Assembly (NCBI GenBank): GCA_964019165.1
Contig: OZ025268.1
Span: 13,164,359 to 13,228,358, forward strand
Length of the DNA: 64,000 nt
Reading direction: 5' to 3'
Origin: Mastigias papua
Lineage: Eukaryota; Cnidaria; Scyphozoa; Rhizostomeae; Mastigiidae
Part shown: positions 1 through 11,949 of the stretch, in pieces
How the letters are laid out: each line of letters starts with the position of its first letter
Position numbering within the stretch: position 1 is the first letter of the stretch
Program-made: the position numbers and the translations under genes
The notes under the pieces: model-generated
The model's database searches: none
What the model saw: only the letters and a program-made list of their open reading frames with translations
What the model was told of the DNA's origin: nothing

Positions 1-1652
1 ACAAGACGTTTAGCGGATGAGACTGACGAACTTCCACTCAATTTCAATCATACAACAGTATATGCACATATTGGCATTGCTTGTGATGGGTCTAAAATAC
101 GTATGTGTGCAAAGTCTGACAATACAGCCATGACGACTGATCTGATGGTCATATGATATTATAAATGCTAGATTCACTGCAGGAATATGCTTAGATTATG
201 TTTTGGAGCTATTACACACGTACTTATAGTGATTCTAGGCCTTGTATAGTATTGTCAGTTTTGCGACATGTAAAGCAGTTTACAGCTGTATATAGTGTAA
301 AAACAGAGACTAAGGCTACTGTGGGTAGGAAACATTGGCTAAACTACTGTCATCACTGTAACCATGGATATAAAAGATGTTTAGTGTATGAGATTGACGC
401 ATGTCCACTCAATTTCAATCATACAACAGTATATGCACATATTGGCATTGCTTATGATGGGCCTAAAATACGTATGTGTGCAAGGTCTGACAATACAGCA
501 ATGACGACTGATCTGATGGTCATATGATATTATACATGCTAGATTCACTGCAGGAATATGCTTAGATTATGTTTTGGAGCTATTACATACCTACTTATAG
601 TGATTGTAGGCCTTGTATAGTATTGTCAGTTTTGCGACATGTAAGGCAGTTTAAAGCTGTATATAGTGTAAAAACAGAGACTAAGGCTACTGTGGGTAGG
701 AAACATTGGCTAAACTACTGGCATCGGTGTAACCATAGATGTACAAGACGTTTAGCGGATGAGATTGACGCACTTCCACTCAATTTCAATCATACAACAG
801 TATATGCACATATTGGCATTGCTTGTGATGGGCCTAAAATACGTATGTGTGCAAGGTCTGACAATACAGCAATGACGACTGATCTGATGGTCATATGATA
901 TTATAAATGCTATATTCACTGCAGGAATATGCTTAGACTATGTTTTGGAGCTATTACACTCGTACTTATAGTGATTGTAGGCCTTGCATAGTATTGGCAG
1001 TCTTGCGACATGTAAAGCAGTTTAAAGCTGTATATAGTGTAAAAACAGAGACTAAGGCTACTGTGGGTAGGAAACATTGGCTAAACTACTGGCATCGGTG
1101 TAGCCATAGATGTAAAGGAAGTTTAGTGTATGAGATTGATGCACTTCCACTCAATTTCGTAAATTCAACAGTATATGCACATATTGGCATTGACTGTAAT
1201 GGGCCTAAAATACGTATGTGTGCAATGTTTGACAATACAGCAATGACGACTGATCTGATGGTCATATGATATTATAAATGCTAGATTAACTGCAGGAATA
1301 TGCTTAGATTATGTTTTGGAGCTATTACACACGTACTTATAGTATTTGTAGGCCTTGTATAGTATTGTCAGTTTTGCGACATGTAAGGCAGTTTAAAGCT
1401 GTATATAGTGTAAAAACAGAGACTAAGGCTACTGTGGGTAGGAAACATTGGCTAAACTACTGGCATCGGTGTAACCATAGATGTAAAAGACGTTTAGCGG
1501 ATGAGATTGACGCACTTCCACTCAATTTCAATCATACAACAGTATATGCACATATTGGCATTGCTTGTGATGGGTCTAAAATACGTATGTGTGCAAGGTC
1601 TGACAATACAGCAATGACGACTGATCTGATGGTCATATGATATTATAAATGC
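1..1652 (+). repeat. End of copy 1 of a 5193-bp (14-monomer) duplication
   Basis: Bases 1 to about 1652 match 5194 to about 6845 at a constant offset of 5193 bp. I count about six base differences. They include 272 C/A, an A/C change giving Ala versus Glu near 751/5944, two changes near 1287/6480, and a T/C change near 1575/6768. Rare private variants are shared, such as GATTCTAGG near 233/5426 and TATACATGC near 533/5726. The match already holds at base 1, so copy 1 begins before the window. The ordinary between-monomer level of divergence resumes after about 1660/6850. Confidence 0.9.
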
Positions 1653-2403
1653 TAGATTCACTTCAGGAATATGCTTAGATTATGTTTTGGAGCTATTACA
1701 CACGTACTTATAGTGATTGTAGGCCTTGCATAGTATTGTCAGGTTTGCGACATGTAAAGCACTTTAAAGCTGTATATAGTGTAAAAACAGAGACTAAGGC
1801 TAATTTGAGTAGGAAACATTAGCTAAACTACTGGCAACGGTTTAACCATGGATGTAAAAGACGTTTAGCGGATGGGATTGACGCACTGCCACTCAATGTC
1901 ACTCATGCAACAGTATATGCACATATTGGCATTGCTTGTGATGGGCCTAAAATACGTATGTGTGCAAGGTCTGACAATACAGCAATGACGACTGATCTGA
2001 TGGTCATATGATATTATAAATGCTAGATTCACTTCAGGAATATGCTTAGATTATGTTGTGGAGCTATTACAAACGTACTTATAGTGATTTTAGGCCTTGC
2101 ATAGAATTGTCAGTTTTGCGACATGTAAAGCACTTTAAAGCTGTATATAGGGTAAAACCAGAGACTAAGGCTAATTTGAGTAGGAAACATTAGCTAACCT
2201 ACTGGCATCGGTGTAACCATAGATGTAACCGATATTTAGTGTATGAGATTGACAGATCTTTACTTAATTTCACTCATACAACAGTATATGCACATATTGG
2301 CATTGCTTGTGATGGGCCTAAAATACGTATGTGTGCAAGGTCTGACAATACAGCAATGACGACTGATCTGATGGTCATATGATATTATAAATGCTAGATT
2401 CAT

Positions 2404-3145
2404 TGCAAGAATATGCTTAGACTATGTTTTGTAGGTATTACACTCGTACTTACAGTGATTGTAGGCCTTGCATAGTATTGGAAGTCTTGCAACATGTAAA
2501 GCACTTTAAAGGTGTATATAGTGTAAAAACAGAGACTAAGGCTAATTTGAGTATGAAACATTGGCTAAAACACAGGCATCGGTGTAACCATAGATTTAAA
2601 AGACATGTAGCGGATGAGATTGACGCACTTCCACTCAATTTCAATCATACAACAGTATATGCACATATTGGCATTGCTTGTGATGGGCCTAAAATACGTA
2701 TGTGTGCAAGGTCTGACAATACAGCAATGACGACTGATCTGATTGTCATATGATATTATAAATGCTAGATTCACTGCAGGAATATGCTTAGACTATGTTT
2801 TGTAGGTATTACAGTCGTACTTATAGTGATTGTAGGCCTTGCATAGTATTGGAAGTCTTGCAACATGTAAAGCACTTTAAAGGTGTATATAGTGTAAAAA
2901 CAGAGACTAAGGCTAATTTGAGTATGAAAGATTGGCTAAAATACAGGCATCGGTGTAACCATAGATTTAAAAGACATGTAGCGGATGAGATTGACGCACT
3001 TCCACTCAATTTCAATCATACAACAGTATATGCACATATTGGCATTGCTTGTGATGGGCCTAAAATACGTATGTGTGCAAGGTCTGACAATACAGCAATG
3101 ACGACTGATCTGATTGTCATATGATATTATAAATGCTAGATTCAC
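2404..3145 (+). repeat. Pair of near-identical adjacent monomers
   Basis: Two consecutive 371-bp monomers share a private variant set not seen together elsewhere in the window: ATGTTTTGTAGGTATTAC at the frame start, TTGGAAGTCTTGCAACATG, AAAGGTGTATATAG, GAGTATGAAA and AGATTTAAAAGACATGTAG. They differ at only a handful of bases, for example ACTCGTACTTACAG versus AGTCGTACTTATAG, and AACATTGG versus AAGATTGG. This is a single-monomer tandem duplication inside the larger 5193-bp unit. Confidence 0.85.
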
Positions 3146-3516
3146 TGCAGGAATATGCTTAGACTATGTTTTGGAGCTATTACACACGTACTTATAGTGA
3201 TTGTAGGCCTTGCATAGTATTGGAAGTCTTACAACATGTAAAGCACTTTAAAGGTGTATATAATGTAAAAACAGAGACTAAGGCTACTGTGGGTAGGAAA
3301 CATTGGCTAAACTACTGGCATCGGTGTAACCATAGATGTAAAAGACGTTTAGCGGATGAGATTGACGCACTTCCACTCAATTTCAATCATACAACAGTAT
3401 ATGCAAATATTTGCATTGCTTGTGATGGGTCTAAAATACGTATGTGTGCAAGGTCTGACAATACAGCAATGACGACTGATCTGATGGTCATATGATATTA
3501 TAAATGCTAGATTCAC
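3146..3516 (+). repeat. Chimeric monomer (two subfamilies joined)
   Basis: The first third follows the variant type of the two preceding monomers (TTGGAAGTCTTACAACATG, AAAGGTGTATATAATG). From about 3283 it switches to the type typical of 1311 (GGCTACTGTGGGTAGG, then GATGTAAAAGACGTTTAG). The switch falls in a stretch identical in both types. This is the pattern expected from gene conversion or unequal exchange within a monomer. Confidence 0.75.
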
Positions 3517-6500
3517 TGCAGGAATATGTTTAGACTCTGTTTTGGAGCTATTACAATCGTACTTATAGTGATTGTAGGCCTTGCATAGTATTGGCAGTCT
3601 TGCGACATGTAAAGCAGTTTAAAGCTGTATATAGTGTAAAAACAGAGACTAAGGCTACTGTGGGTAGGAAACATTGGCTAAACTTCTGGCATCGGTGTAG
3701 CCTTAGATGTAAAAGACGTTTAGTGTATGAGATTGACAGATCTTTACTCAATTTCACTCATACAACAGTATATGCACATTGTGGCATTGCTTGAGATGGG
3801 CCTAAAATACGTATGTGTGCAATGTTTGACAATACAGTAATGACGACTGATCTGATGGTCATATGATATTATAAATGCTAGATTCACTGCAGGAATATGC
3901 TTAGATTATGTTTTTGAGCTATTACACACGTACTTATAGTGGTTGTAGGTCTTGTATAGTATTGTCAGTTTTGCGACATGTAAAGCAGTTTAAAGCTGTA
4001 TATAGTGTAAAAACAGAGACTAAGGCTACTGTGGGTGGGAAACATTGGCTAAACTACTGGCATCGGTGTAGCCATAGATGTAAAAGACGGTTAGTGTAAG
4101 AGATTGACGCACTTCTACTCAATGTCACTCATGCAACAGTATATGCACATATTGGCATTGCTTGTGATGGGAGTAAAATACGTATGTGTGCAATGTTTGA
4201 CAATAGAGCCATGACGACTGATCTGATGGTCATATGATATTATAAATGCGTCATTCACTTCAGGAATATGCTTAGATTATGTTTTGGAGCTATTACACAC
4301 TTACTTATAGTGATTGTAGTCCTTGCATAGTATTGTCAGTGCTGCGACATGTAAAGCACTTTAAAGCTGTATATAGTGTAAAAACAGAGACTAAGCTTAT
4401 TTGAGTAGGAAACATTGGCTAAACTACTGGCATCAGTGCAACCATGCATGTAAAAGACGGTTAGTGTATGAGATTGACGCACTTCCACTCAATTTCAGTC
4501 ATTCAACAGTATATACCCATATTGGCATTGCTTGAGATGGGCCTAAAATACGTATGTGTGCAAGGTCTGACAATACAGCAATAACGACTGATCTGATGGT
4601 CATATGATATTATAAATGCTAGATTCACTGCAGGAATATGCTTAGATTATGTTTTTGAGCTATTACACACGTACTTAGAGTGATTGTAGGCCTTGCATAG
4701 TATTGTCAGTTTTGCGACATGTAAAGCACTTTAAAGGTGTATATAGTGTAAAAACAGAGACTAAGGCTAATTGGAGTATGACACATTGGCTAAAACACAG
4801 GCATCGGTGTAACCATAGATTTAAAAGACGTGTAGCGGATGAGATTGACGCACTTCCACTCAATTTCAATCATACAACAGTATATGCACATATTGGCATT
4901 GCTTGTGATGGGCCTAAAATACGTATGTGTGCAATGTGTGACAATACAGTAATGACGACTGATCTGATGGCCATATGATATTATAAATGCGTCATTCACT
5001 GAAGGAATATGCTTAGACTATGTTTTGGAGCTATTACACTCGTACTTATAGTGAATGTAGGCCTTGCATAGTATTGGCAGTCTTGCAACATGTAAAGCAC
5101 TTTAAAGCTGTATATAGTGTAAAAACAGAGACTAAGGCTAACTTGTGTAGGGAACATTGGCTAAACTACTGCCATCGGTGTAACTATTACTGTACAAGAC
5201 GTTTAGCGGATGAGACTGACGAACTTCCACTCAATTTCAATCATACAACAGTATATGCACATATTGGCATTGCTTGTGATGGGTCTAAAATACGTATGTG
5301 TGCAAAGTCTGACAATACAGCCATGACGACTGATCTGATGGTCATATGATATTATAAATGCTAGATTCACTGCAGGAATATGCTTAGATTATGTTTTGGA
5401 GCTATTACACACGTACTTATAGTGATTCTAGGCCTTGTATAGTATTGTCAGTTTTGCGACATGTAAAGCAGTTTAAAGCTGTATATAGTGTAAAAACAGA
5501 GACTAAGGCTACTGTGGGTAGGAAACATTGGCTAAACTACTGTCATCACTGTAACCATGGATATAAAAGATGTTTAGTGTATGAGATTGACGCATGTCCA
5601 CTCAATTTCAATCATACAACAGTATATGCACATATTGGCATTGCTTATGATGGGCCTAAAATACGTATGTGTGCAAGGTCTGACAATACAGCAATGACGA
5701 CTGATCTGATGGTCATATGATATTATACATGCTAGATTCACTGCAGGAATATGCTTAGATTATGTTTTGGAGCTATTACATACCTACTTATAGTGATTGT
5801 AGGCCTTGTATAGTATTGTCAGTTTTGCGACATGTAAGGCAGTTTAAAGCTGTATATAGTGTAAAAACAGAGACTAAGGCTACTGTGGGTAGGAAACATT
5901 GGCTAAACTACTGGCATCGGTGTAACCATAGATGTACAAGACGTTTAGCGGATGAGATTGACGAACTTCCACTCAATTTCAATCATACAACAGTATATGC
6001 ACATATTGGCATTGCTTGTGATGGGCCTAAAATACGTATGTGTGCAAGGTCTGACAATACAGCAATGACGACTGATCTGATGGTCATATGATATTATAAA
6101 TGCTATATTCACTGCAGGAATATGCTTAGACTATGTTTTGGAGCTATTACACTCGTACTTATAGTGATTGTAGGCCTTGCATAGTATTGGCAGTCTTGCG
6201 ACATGTAAAGCAGTTTAAAGCTGTATATAGTGTAAAAACAGAGACTAAGGCTACTGTGGGTAGGAAACATTGGCTAAACTACTGGCATCGGTGTAGCCAT
6301 AGATGTAAAGGAAGTTTAGTGTATGAGATTGATGCACTTCCACTCAATTTCGTAAATTCAACAGTATATGCACATATTGGCATTGACTGTAATGGGCCTA
6401 AAATACGTATGTGTGCAATGTTTGACAATACAGCAATGACGACTGATCTGATGGTCATATGATATTATAAATGCTAGATTCTCTGCAGGAATATGCTTAG

Positions 6501-8727
6501 ATTATGTTTTGGAGCTATTACACACGTACTTATAGTATTTGTAGGCCTTGTATAGTATTGTCAGTTTTGCGACATGTAAGGCAGTTTAAAGCTGTATATA
6601 GTGTAAAAACAGAGACTAAGGCTACTGTGGGTAGGAAACATTGGCTAAACTACTGGCATCGGTGTAACCATAGATGTAAAAGACGTTTAGCGGATGAGAT
6701 TGACGCACTTCCACTCAATTTCAATCATACAACAGTATATGCACATATTGGCATTGCTTGTGATGGGCCTAAAATACGTATGTGTGCAAGGTCTGACAAT
6801 ACAGCAATGACGACTGATCTGATGGTCATATGATATTATAAATGCTAGATTCACTGCAGGAATTAGCTTAGATTATGTTTTGGAGCTATTACACACGTAC
6901 TTAGAGTGATTGTAGGCCTTGCATAGTATTGTCAGTTTTGCGACATGTAAAGCACTGTAAAGCTGTATATAGTGTAAAAACGGAGACTAAGGCTAATTTG
7001 AGTAGGAAACATTGGCTAAACTACTGACATCAGCGCAACCATGCATGTAAAAGACGTTTAGTGTATGAGATTGAAGCATTTCCACTCAATTTCACTCATA
7101 CAACAGTATATACCCATATTGGCATTGCTTGTGATGGGCCTAAAATACGTATGTGTGCAATGTTTGACAATACAGCAATGACGACTGATCTGATGGTCAT
7201 ATGATATTATAAATGCTTCAGTCACTTCAGGAATATGCTTAGATTATGTTTTGGAGCTATTACACTCGTACTTATAGTGATTGTAGGCCTTGTATAGCAT
7301 TGTCAGTTTTGCGACATGTAAAGCAGTTTAAAGCTGTATATAGTGTAAAAATAGAGACTAAGGCTACTAACGGTAGGAAACATTGGCTAAACTACTGGCA
7401 TCGGTGTAACCATAGATGTAAAAGACGTTTAGTGTATGAGATTGACAGATCTTTACTCAATTTCACTCATACAACAGTATATGCACATAGTGGCATTGCT
7501 TGTGATGGGCTTAAAATACGTATGTGTGCAATGTTTGACAATACAGTAATGACGACTGATCTGATGGTCATATGATATTATAAATGCTAGATTCACTGCA
7601 TGAATATGCTTAGATTATGTTTTGGAGCTATTACACACGTACTTATAGTGATTGTAGGCCTTGCATAGTATTTTCAGTTTTGCGACATGTACAACAATGT
7701 ACAGCTGTATGTAGTGTAAAAACAGGGACCAAGGCTAAGTTTAGTATGAAACATTGGCTAAAAGACAGGCATCGGTGTACACATGGATGTAAAAGACGTT
7801 TAGCGGATGAGATTGACGCACTTGCACTCAATTTCAATCATACAACAGTATATGCACATATTGGCATTGCTTGTGATGGGTCTAAAATACGTATGTGTGC
7901 AAGGTCTGACAATACAGCAATGACGACTGATCTGATGGTCATATGATATTATAAATGCTAGATTCACTGCAGGAATATGCTTAGATTATGGTTTGGAGCT
8001 ATTACACACGTACTTAGAGTGATTGTAGGCCTTGCATAGTATTGTCAGGTTTGCAACATGTAAAGCACTTTAAAGCTGTTTGTAGTGTATAAACAGAGAC
8101 TAAGGCTAATTTGAGTAGGAAACATTGGAAACAATTGGCATCGGTGTAGCCATAGATGTAAAAGACGTTTAGCGGATGAGATTGACGCTCGTCTTCTCAA
8201 TTTCACAAATAGAACAGTATATGCACATTTTGGCATTGACTGTAATGGGCCTAAATTACGGATGTGTACAATGTTTGACAATACAGCAATGACGACTGAT
8301 CTGATGGTCATATGATATTATAAATGCTTCATTCACTTCAGGAATATGCGTAGATTATGTTTTGGAGCTATTACACACGTACTTATAGTGATTGTAGGCC
8401 TTGCATAGTATTGTCAGTATTGCAACATGTAAAGCACTTTAAAGCTGTTTATAGTGTTAAACCAGAGACTATGGCTAATTTGAGTATGAAACATTGGCTA
8501 AAACACATACATCGGTGTAACCAGAGATGTAAAAGACGTTTAGCGGATGAGATTGACGCACATCCACTCAATATCACTCATACAACAGTATTTGCACATA
8601 TTGGCATTGCTTGTGATGGGCCTAAAATACGTATGTGTGCAATGTTTGACAATAAAGCAATTACCATTGATCTGATGGTCATATGATATTATAAATGCTA
8701 GATTCACTGCAGGAATATGCTTAGATT

Positions 8728-9099
8728 ATGTTTTGGAGCTTTTTATCACTTACTTATGGTGATTATAGACCTTGCATAGTATTGTAAGTTTTGCGATATA
8801 TAAAGCACTTTAAAGCTGCATATAGTGTTAAAACAGAGACTAATGCTAAATTGAGTAGGAAACATTGGCTAAACTACTGGCATCGGTGTAACCACAGATG
8901 TAAAAGACGTTTAGTATATGACATTGACGCACTTCCACTCAATTTGAATCATGCACCGGTATATGCACATATTGGCATTGCTTGTGATGGGCCTAAAAAA
9001 AGGTATTTGTGCAATGTGTGAAAATACAGAGATGAGGATTAATCTGATGCTCATATGATATTATAAATGCTAGATTTACTGCAGGAATAAGCTTAGATT
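8728..9099 (+). repeat. Divergent monomer, GATATATAAAGC subfamily (copy 1)
   Basis: This monomer has several linked private changes: TTTATCACTTACTTATGG in place of the usual TACACACGTACTTATAG, GATTATAGACC in place of GATTGTAGGCC, TGTAAGTTTTGCGATATA in place of TGTCAGTTTTGCGACATG, and a run of seven A's in CCTAAAAAAAGG near 8995. A second member with the same linked changes lies at about 14297. A related but weaker variant (AACATTTACTTTTGGTGATAATAG) occurs near 16541 and 18028. Confidence 0.75.
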
Positions 9100-11933
9100 A
9101 TGTGTAGGAGCCATTATACACGTACTTATGGTGATTGTAGGTCTTGCATAGTATTGTCAGTTTTGCGACATGTACAGCAATTTACAGCTGTATATAGTGT
9201 AAAACCAGAGACTTATGCTAATTTGAGTATGAACCATAGGCTAAAACAAACACATCGGTGTGACCATGGATGTAAAAGACGTTTAGCGGATGAGATTGAC
9301 GCACTTCTAGTCAATGTCACTCAGACAACAGTATATGCACATATTGGCATTGCTTGTGATGGGCCTAAAATACGTATCTAGGCAATGTTTGACAATACAG
9401 CAATGACGACTGATCTGATGGTCATATGATATTGTAAATGCTAGATTCACTGCAGGAATATGCTTAGATTATGTTTTGGAGCTATTACTCACGTACTTAT
9501 AGCGATTGTAGGCCTTGCATAGTATTGTCAGTTTTGCGACATGTAAAGCACTTTACAGGTGTATATAGTGTAAAAACAAAGACTAAGGCTAATATCAGTA
9601 GGAACCATTGGCTAAACTACTGGCATCGGTGTAGCCATAGATGTAAAAGACGTTTAGTGTATGAGATTGACGCACTTCCACTCAATTTCAGTCATTCAAC
9701 AGTATATACCCATATCGGCATTACTTGTGATGGGCCTAAAATACGTATGTGTGCAATGTTTGACAATACAGCAATGACGACTGATCTGATGGTCATATGA
9801 TATTGTAAATGCTTCATTCACTTCAGGAATATGCTTACATTATGTTTTGGAGCTATTACACACGTACTTATAGTGATTGTAGGCCTTGCATAGTATTGTC
9901 AGTGTTGCGACATGTAAAGCACTTTACAGCTGTATATAGTGTAAAAACAAAGACTAAGGCTAATTTGAGTAGGAAACATTAGCTAAACTACTGGCATCAG
10001 TGTACCCATGACTGTAGTAGACGTTTAGCGGATGGGATTGACGATCTTCTACTCAATGTCACTCATACAACAGTATATGCACATATTGACATTGCTTGTG
10101 ATGGGCCTAAAATACGTATGTGTGCAAGATCTGACAATACGGCAATGACGACTGATCTCATGGTCATATGTTATTGTAAATGCTAGATTCTCTTCAGGAC
10201 TATGCTTAGATTATGTTTTGCAGCTATTACACACAAGTACTTATGGTGATTGTAGGTCTTGCATAGTATTGTCAGTTTTGCGACATGTACAGCAATTTAC
10301 AGCTGTATATAGTGTAACACCAGAGACTTAGGCTAATTTGAGTATGAAACATTGGCTAAAACACATACATCGGTGTAACCAGAGATGTAAAAGACATTTA
10401 GCGGATGAGATTGACGCAACTCCACTCAGTATCACTCATACAACAGTATATGCACATATTGGCATTGACTGTAATGGGCCTAAAATACGTATGTGTGCAA
10501 TGTTTGACAATACAGCAATGACGACTGATCTGAGGGTAATATGATATTAAAAATGCTAGATTCACTGCAGGAATAAGCTTAGATTATGTTGTGGAGCTAT
10601 TACACACGTACGTAACGTGATTCAAGGCCTTGCATAGTATTGTCACTTTTGCGACATGTAAAGCACTTTAAAGCTGTATATAGTGTAAAAAAAGAGACTA
10701 AGGCTAATTTGAGTAGGAAACATTAGCTAAACTACTGGCATCGGTGTAACCATGACTGTAAAAGACGTTTAACAGATGAGATTGACGCATTTCCACTCAA
10801 TTTCACTCATACAACAGTATATGCACATATTGGCATTGCTTGTGATGGGCCTAAAATAGGTATTTGTGCAATGTTTGACAATACAGCGATGACGATTAAT
10901 CTGATGGTCATATGATATTATAAATGCTAGATTGACTGCAGGAATAAGCCTAGATTATGTTTTGGAGCTACTACACACGTACTTATAGTGATTGTAGGCC
11001 TTGCATAGTATAGTCAGTTTTGCGACATGTAAAGCACTTTAAAGCTGTATATAGTGTAAACACAGAGAATAAGGCTAATTTGAGAAGGAAACATTGGCTA
11101 AACTACTGGCATCGGTGTAGCCATAGATGTAAAATACGTTTAGCGGATGAGATTGACGCACTTCCACTCACTTTCAGTCATTCAACAGTGTGTACCCATA
11201 TTGGCATTGCTTGTGATGGGTCTAAACTACGTATGTGTGCGAGGTCTGACAATACAGCAATAATGAGTGATCTGATGGTCATATGATATTATAAATGCTA
11301 GATTCACTGCAGGAATATGCTTAGATTATGTTTTGGAGCTATTACACACGTACTTATATTGATTGTAGGCCTTGCATAGTATTGTCAGTTTTGCGACATG
11401 TAACGCACTTTAAAGCTGTATATAGTGTAAAACCAGATACTAAGGCTAATTTGAGTAGGAAACATTAGCTAAACTACTGTCATCACTGTAACCATGGATA
11501 TAAAAGATGTTTAGTGTATGAGATTGACGCACGTCCACTCAATTTCAATCATACAACAGTATATGCACATATTGGCATTGCTTATGATGGGCCTAAAATA
11601 CGTATGTGTGCAAGGTCTGACAATACAGCAATGACGACAAATCTCATGGTCATATGATATTATAAATGCTAAATTCACTGCAGGAATATGCTCAGATTAT
11701 GTTTTGGAGCTATTACACACGTACTTAAAGTGATTGTAGGCCTTGCATAGTATTGTCAGTTTTGCGACATGTAAAGCACTTTAAAGCTGTTTATAGTGTT
11801 AAACCAGAGACTAAGGCTAATTTGAGTATGAAACATTGGCTAAACTACTGGCATCGGTGTAGCCATAGATGTAAAAGACGTTTAGCGGATGAGATTGACG
11901 CACTTCCACTAAATTTCAATCATATAACAGTAT

Positions 11934-11949
11934 ATGCCAATATTGGCAT
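11934..11949. repeat. 16-bp perfect palindrome, first monomer that has it
   Basis: ATGCCAATATTGGCAT is its own reverse complement. The usual monomer reads ATGCACATATTGGCAT here, and an intermediate form with AA (ATGCAAATATTGGCAT) also occurs, for example near 12676. The palindromic form recurs at 13418 and 21214 and becomes frequent from about 21 to 59 kb. It creates two overlapping CCAAT/ATTGG motifs. Whether any protein binds it is unknown. Confidence 0.8.

Larger units (their letters stand above)
1653..6845 (+). repeat. Copy 2 of the 5193-bp (14-monomer) tandem duplication
   Basis: If the 5193-bp offset reflects a simple tandem duplication, this interval is the complete second unit: 14 monomers less 1 bp (14 x 371 = 5194; the missing base is in a monomer reading CTAAGCTTATTTG near 4393). 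The last 1.65 kb of the preceding unit lies at the window start. The unit includes the paired monomers at 2404 to 3145 and the chimeric monomer that follows them. The inference about the upstream part is untested here because it lies outside the window. Confidence 0.7.
198..9800 (+). other. Repeated 109-codon open frames inside monomers (probably not genes)
   Basis: Sixteen monomers hold a full 330-nt open frame (starts at 198, 569, 940, 1311, 2424, 2795, 3166, 5020, 5391, 5762, 6133, 6504, 7246, 7617, 8357 and 9471). Each begins ATG TTT TGG or a close variant and ends GTC ATA TGA. The product would be basic and rich in Cys and His, with a CRPC near residue 13 and an HRCNHRCKRR-like stretch near residue 52. 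I recognise no known domain, signal peptide or membrane span. There is no intron, ribosome-loading context or polyadenylation site that I can support. 371 is not divisible by 3, so frames cannot run on through neighbouring monomers. Differences between copies are mostly amino-acid changing. My reading is a chance open frame carried by a satellite; translation of a satellite transcript cannot be excluded from sequence alone. Confidence 0.6.
1..9830 (+). repeat. Left domain: ORF-type monomer subfamily
   Basis: About 26 monomers that mostly read ...AAACATTGGCTAAA... in the middle and GCGGATGAGATTGAC after it, whereas most monomers beyond 10 kb read AAACATTAGCTAA and GCGGGTGAGATTGA. The G to A change turns codon 47 (TGG) of the 109-codon frame into TAG, so the left domain keeps the frame open and the rest of the array mostly does not. 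Neighbouring monomers differ at many sites, but there is also a very recent 14-monomer duplication inside this domain. The right border is gradual: TAG-bearing monomers already appear at about 1820 and 2190, and TGG-bearing ones persist to about 12.9 kb. Confidence 0.8.

Noticed and set aside
1..371. The 371-bp monomer as an internal dimer of a ~185-bp unit
   Set aside because: Comparing the two halves by eye gave only scattered short matches (for example CACACGTAC versus ATACGTATGTG), with no consistent alignment.
218..474. Inverted repeat between CACACGTAC and ACGTATGTGTG as transposon ends
   Set aside because: The arms are short and imperfect, lie about 250 bp apart inside every monomer, and have no target duplication or transposase; they may only have helped the 248-bp deletion arise.
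198..527. 109-aa open frames annotated as a tandem gene family
   Set aside because: They recur because the satellite recurs. They are broken by stops in most of the array, cannot link in frame across monomers, differ mainly by amino-acid-changing substitutions, and show no known domain or gene signals.
2565..2774. Reverse-strand 69-codon frames starting MNLAFIISYD, present in many monomers
   Set aside because: They are antisense shadows of the same monomer segment, overlap the forward frames, and vary in step with the satellite variants.
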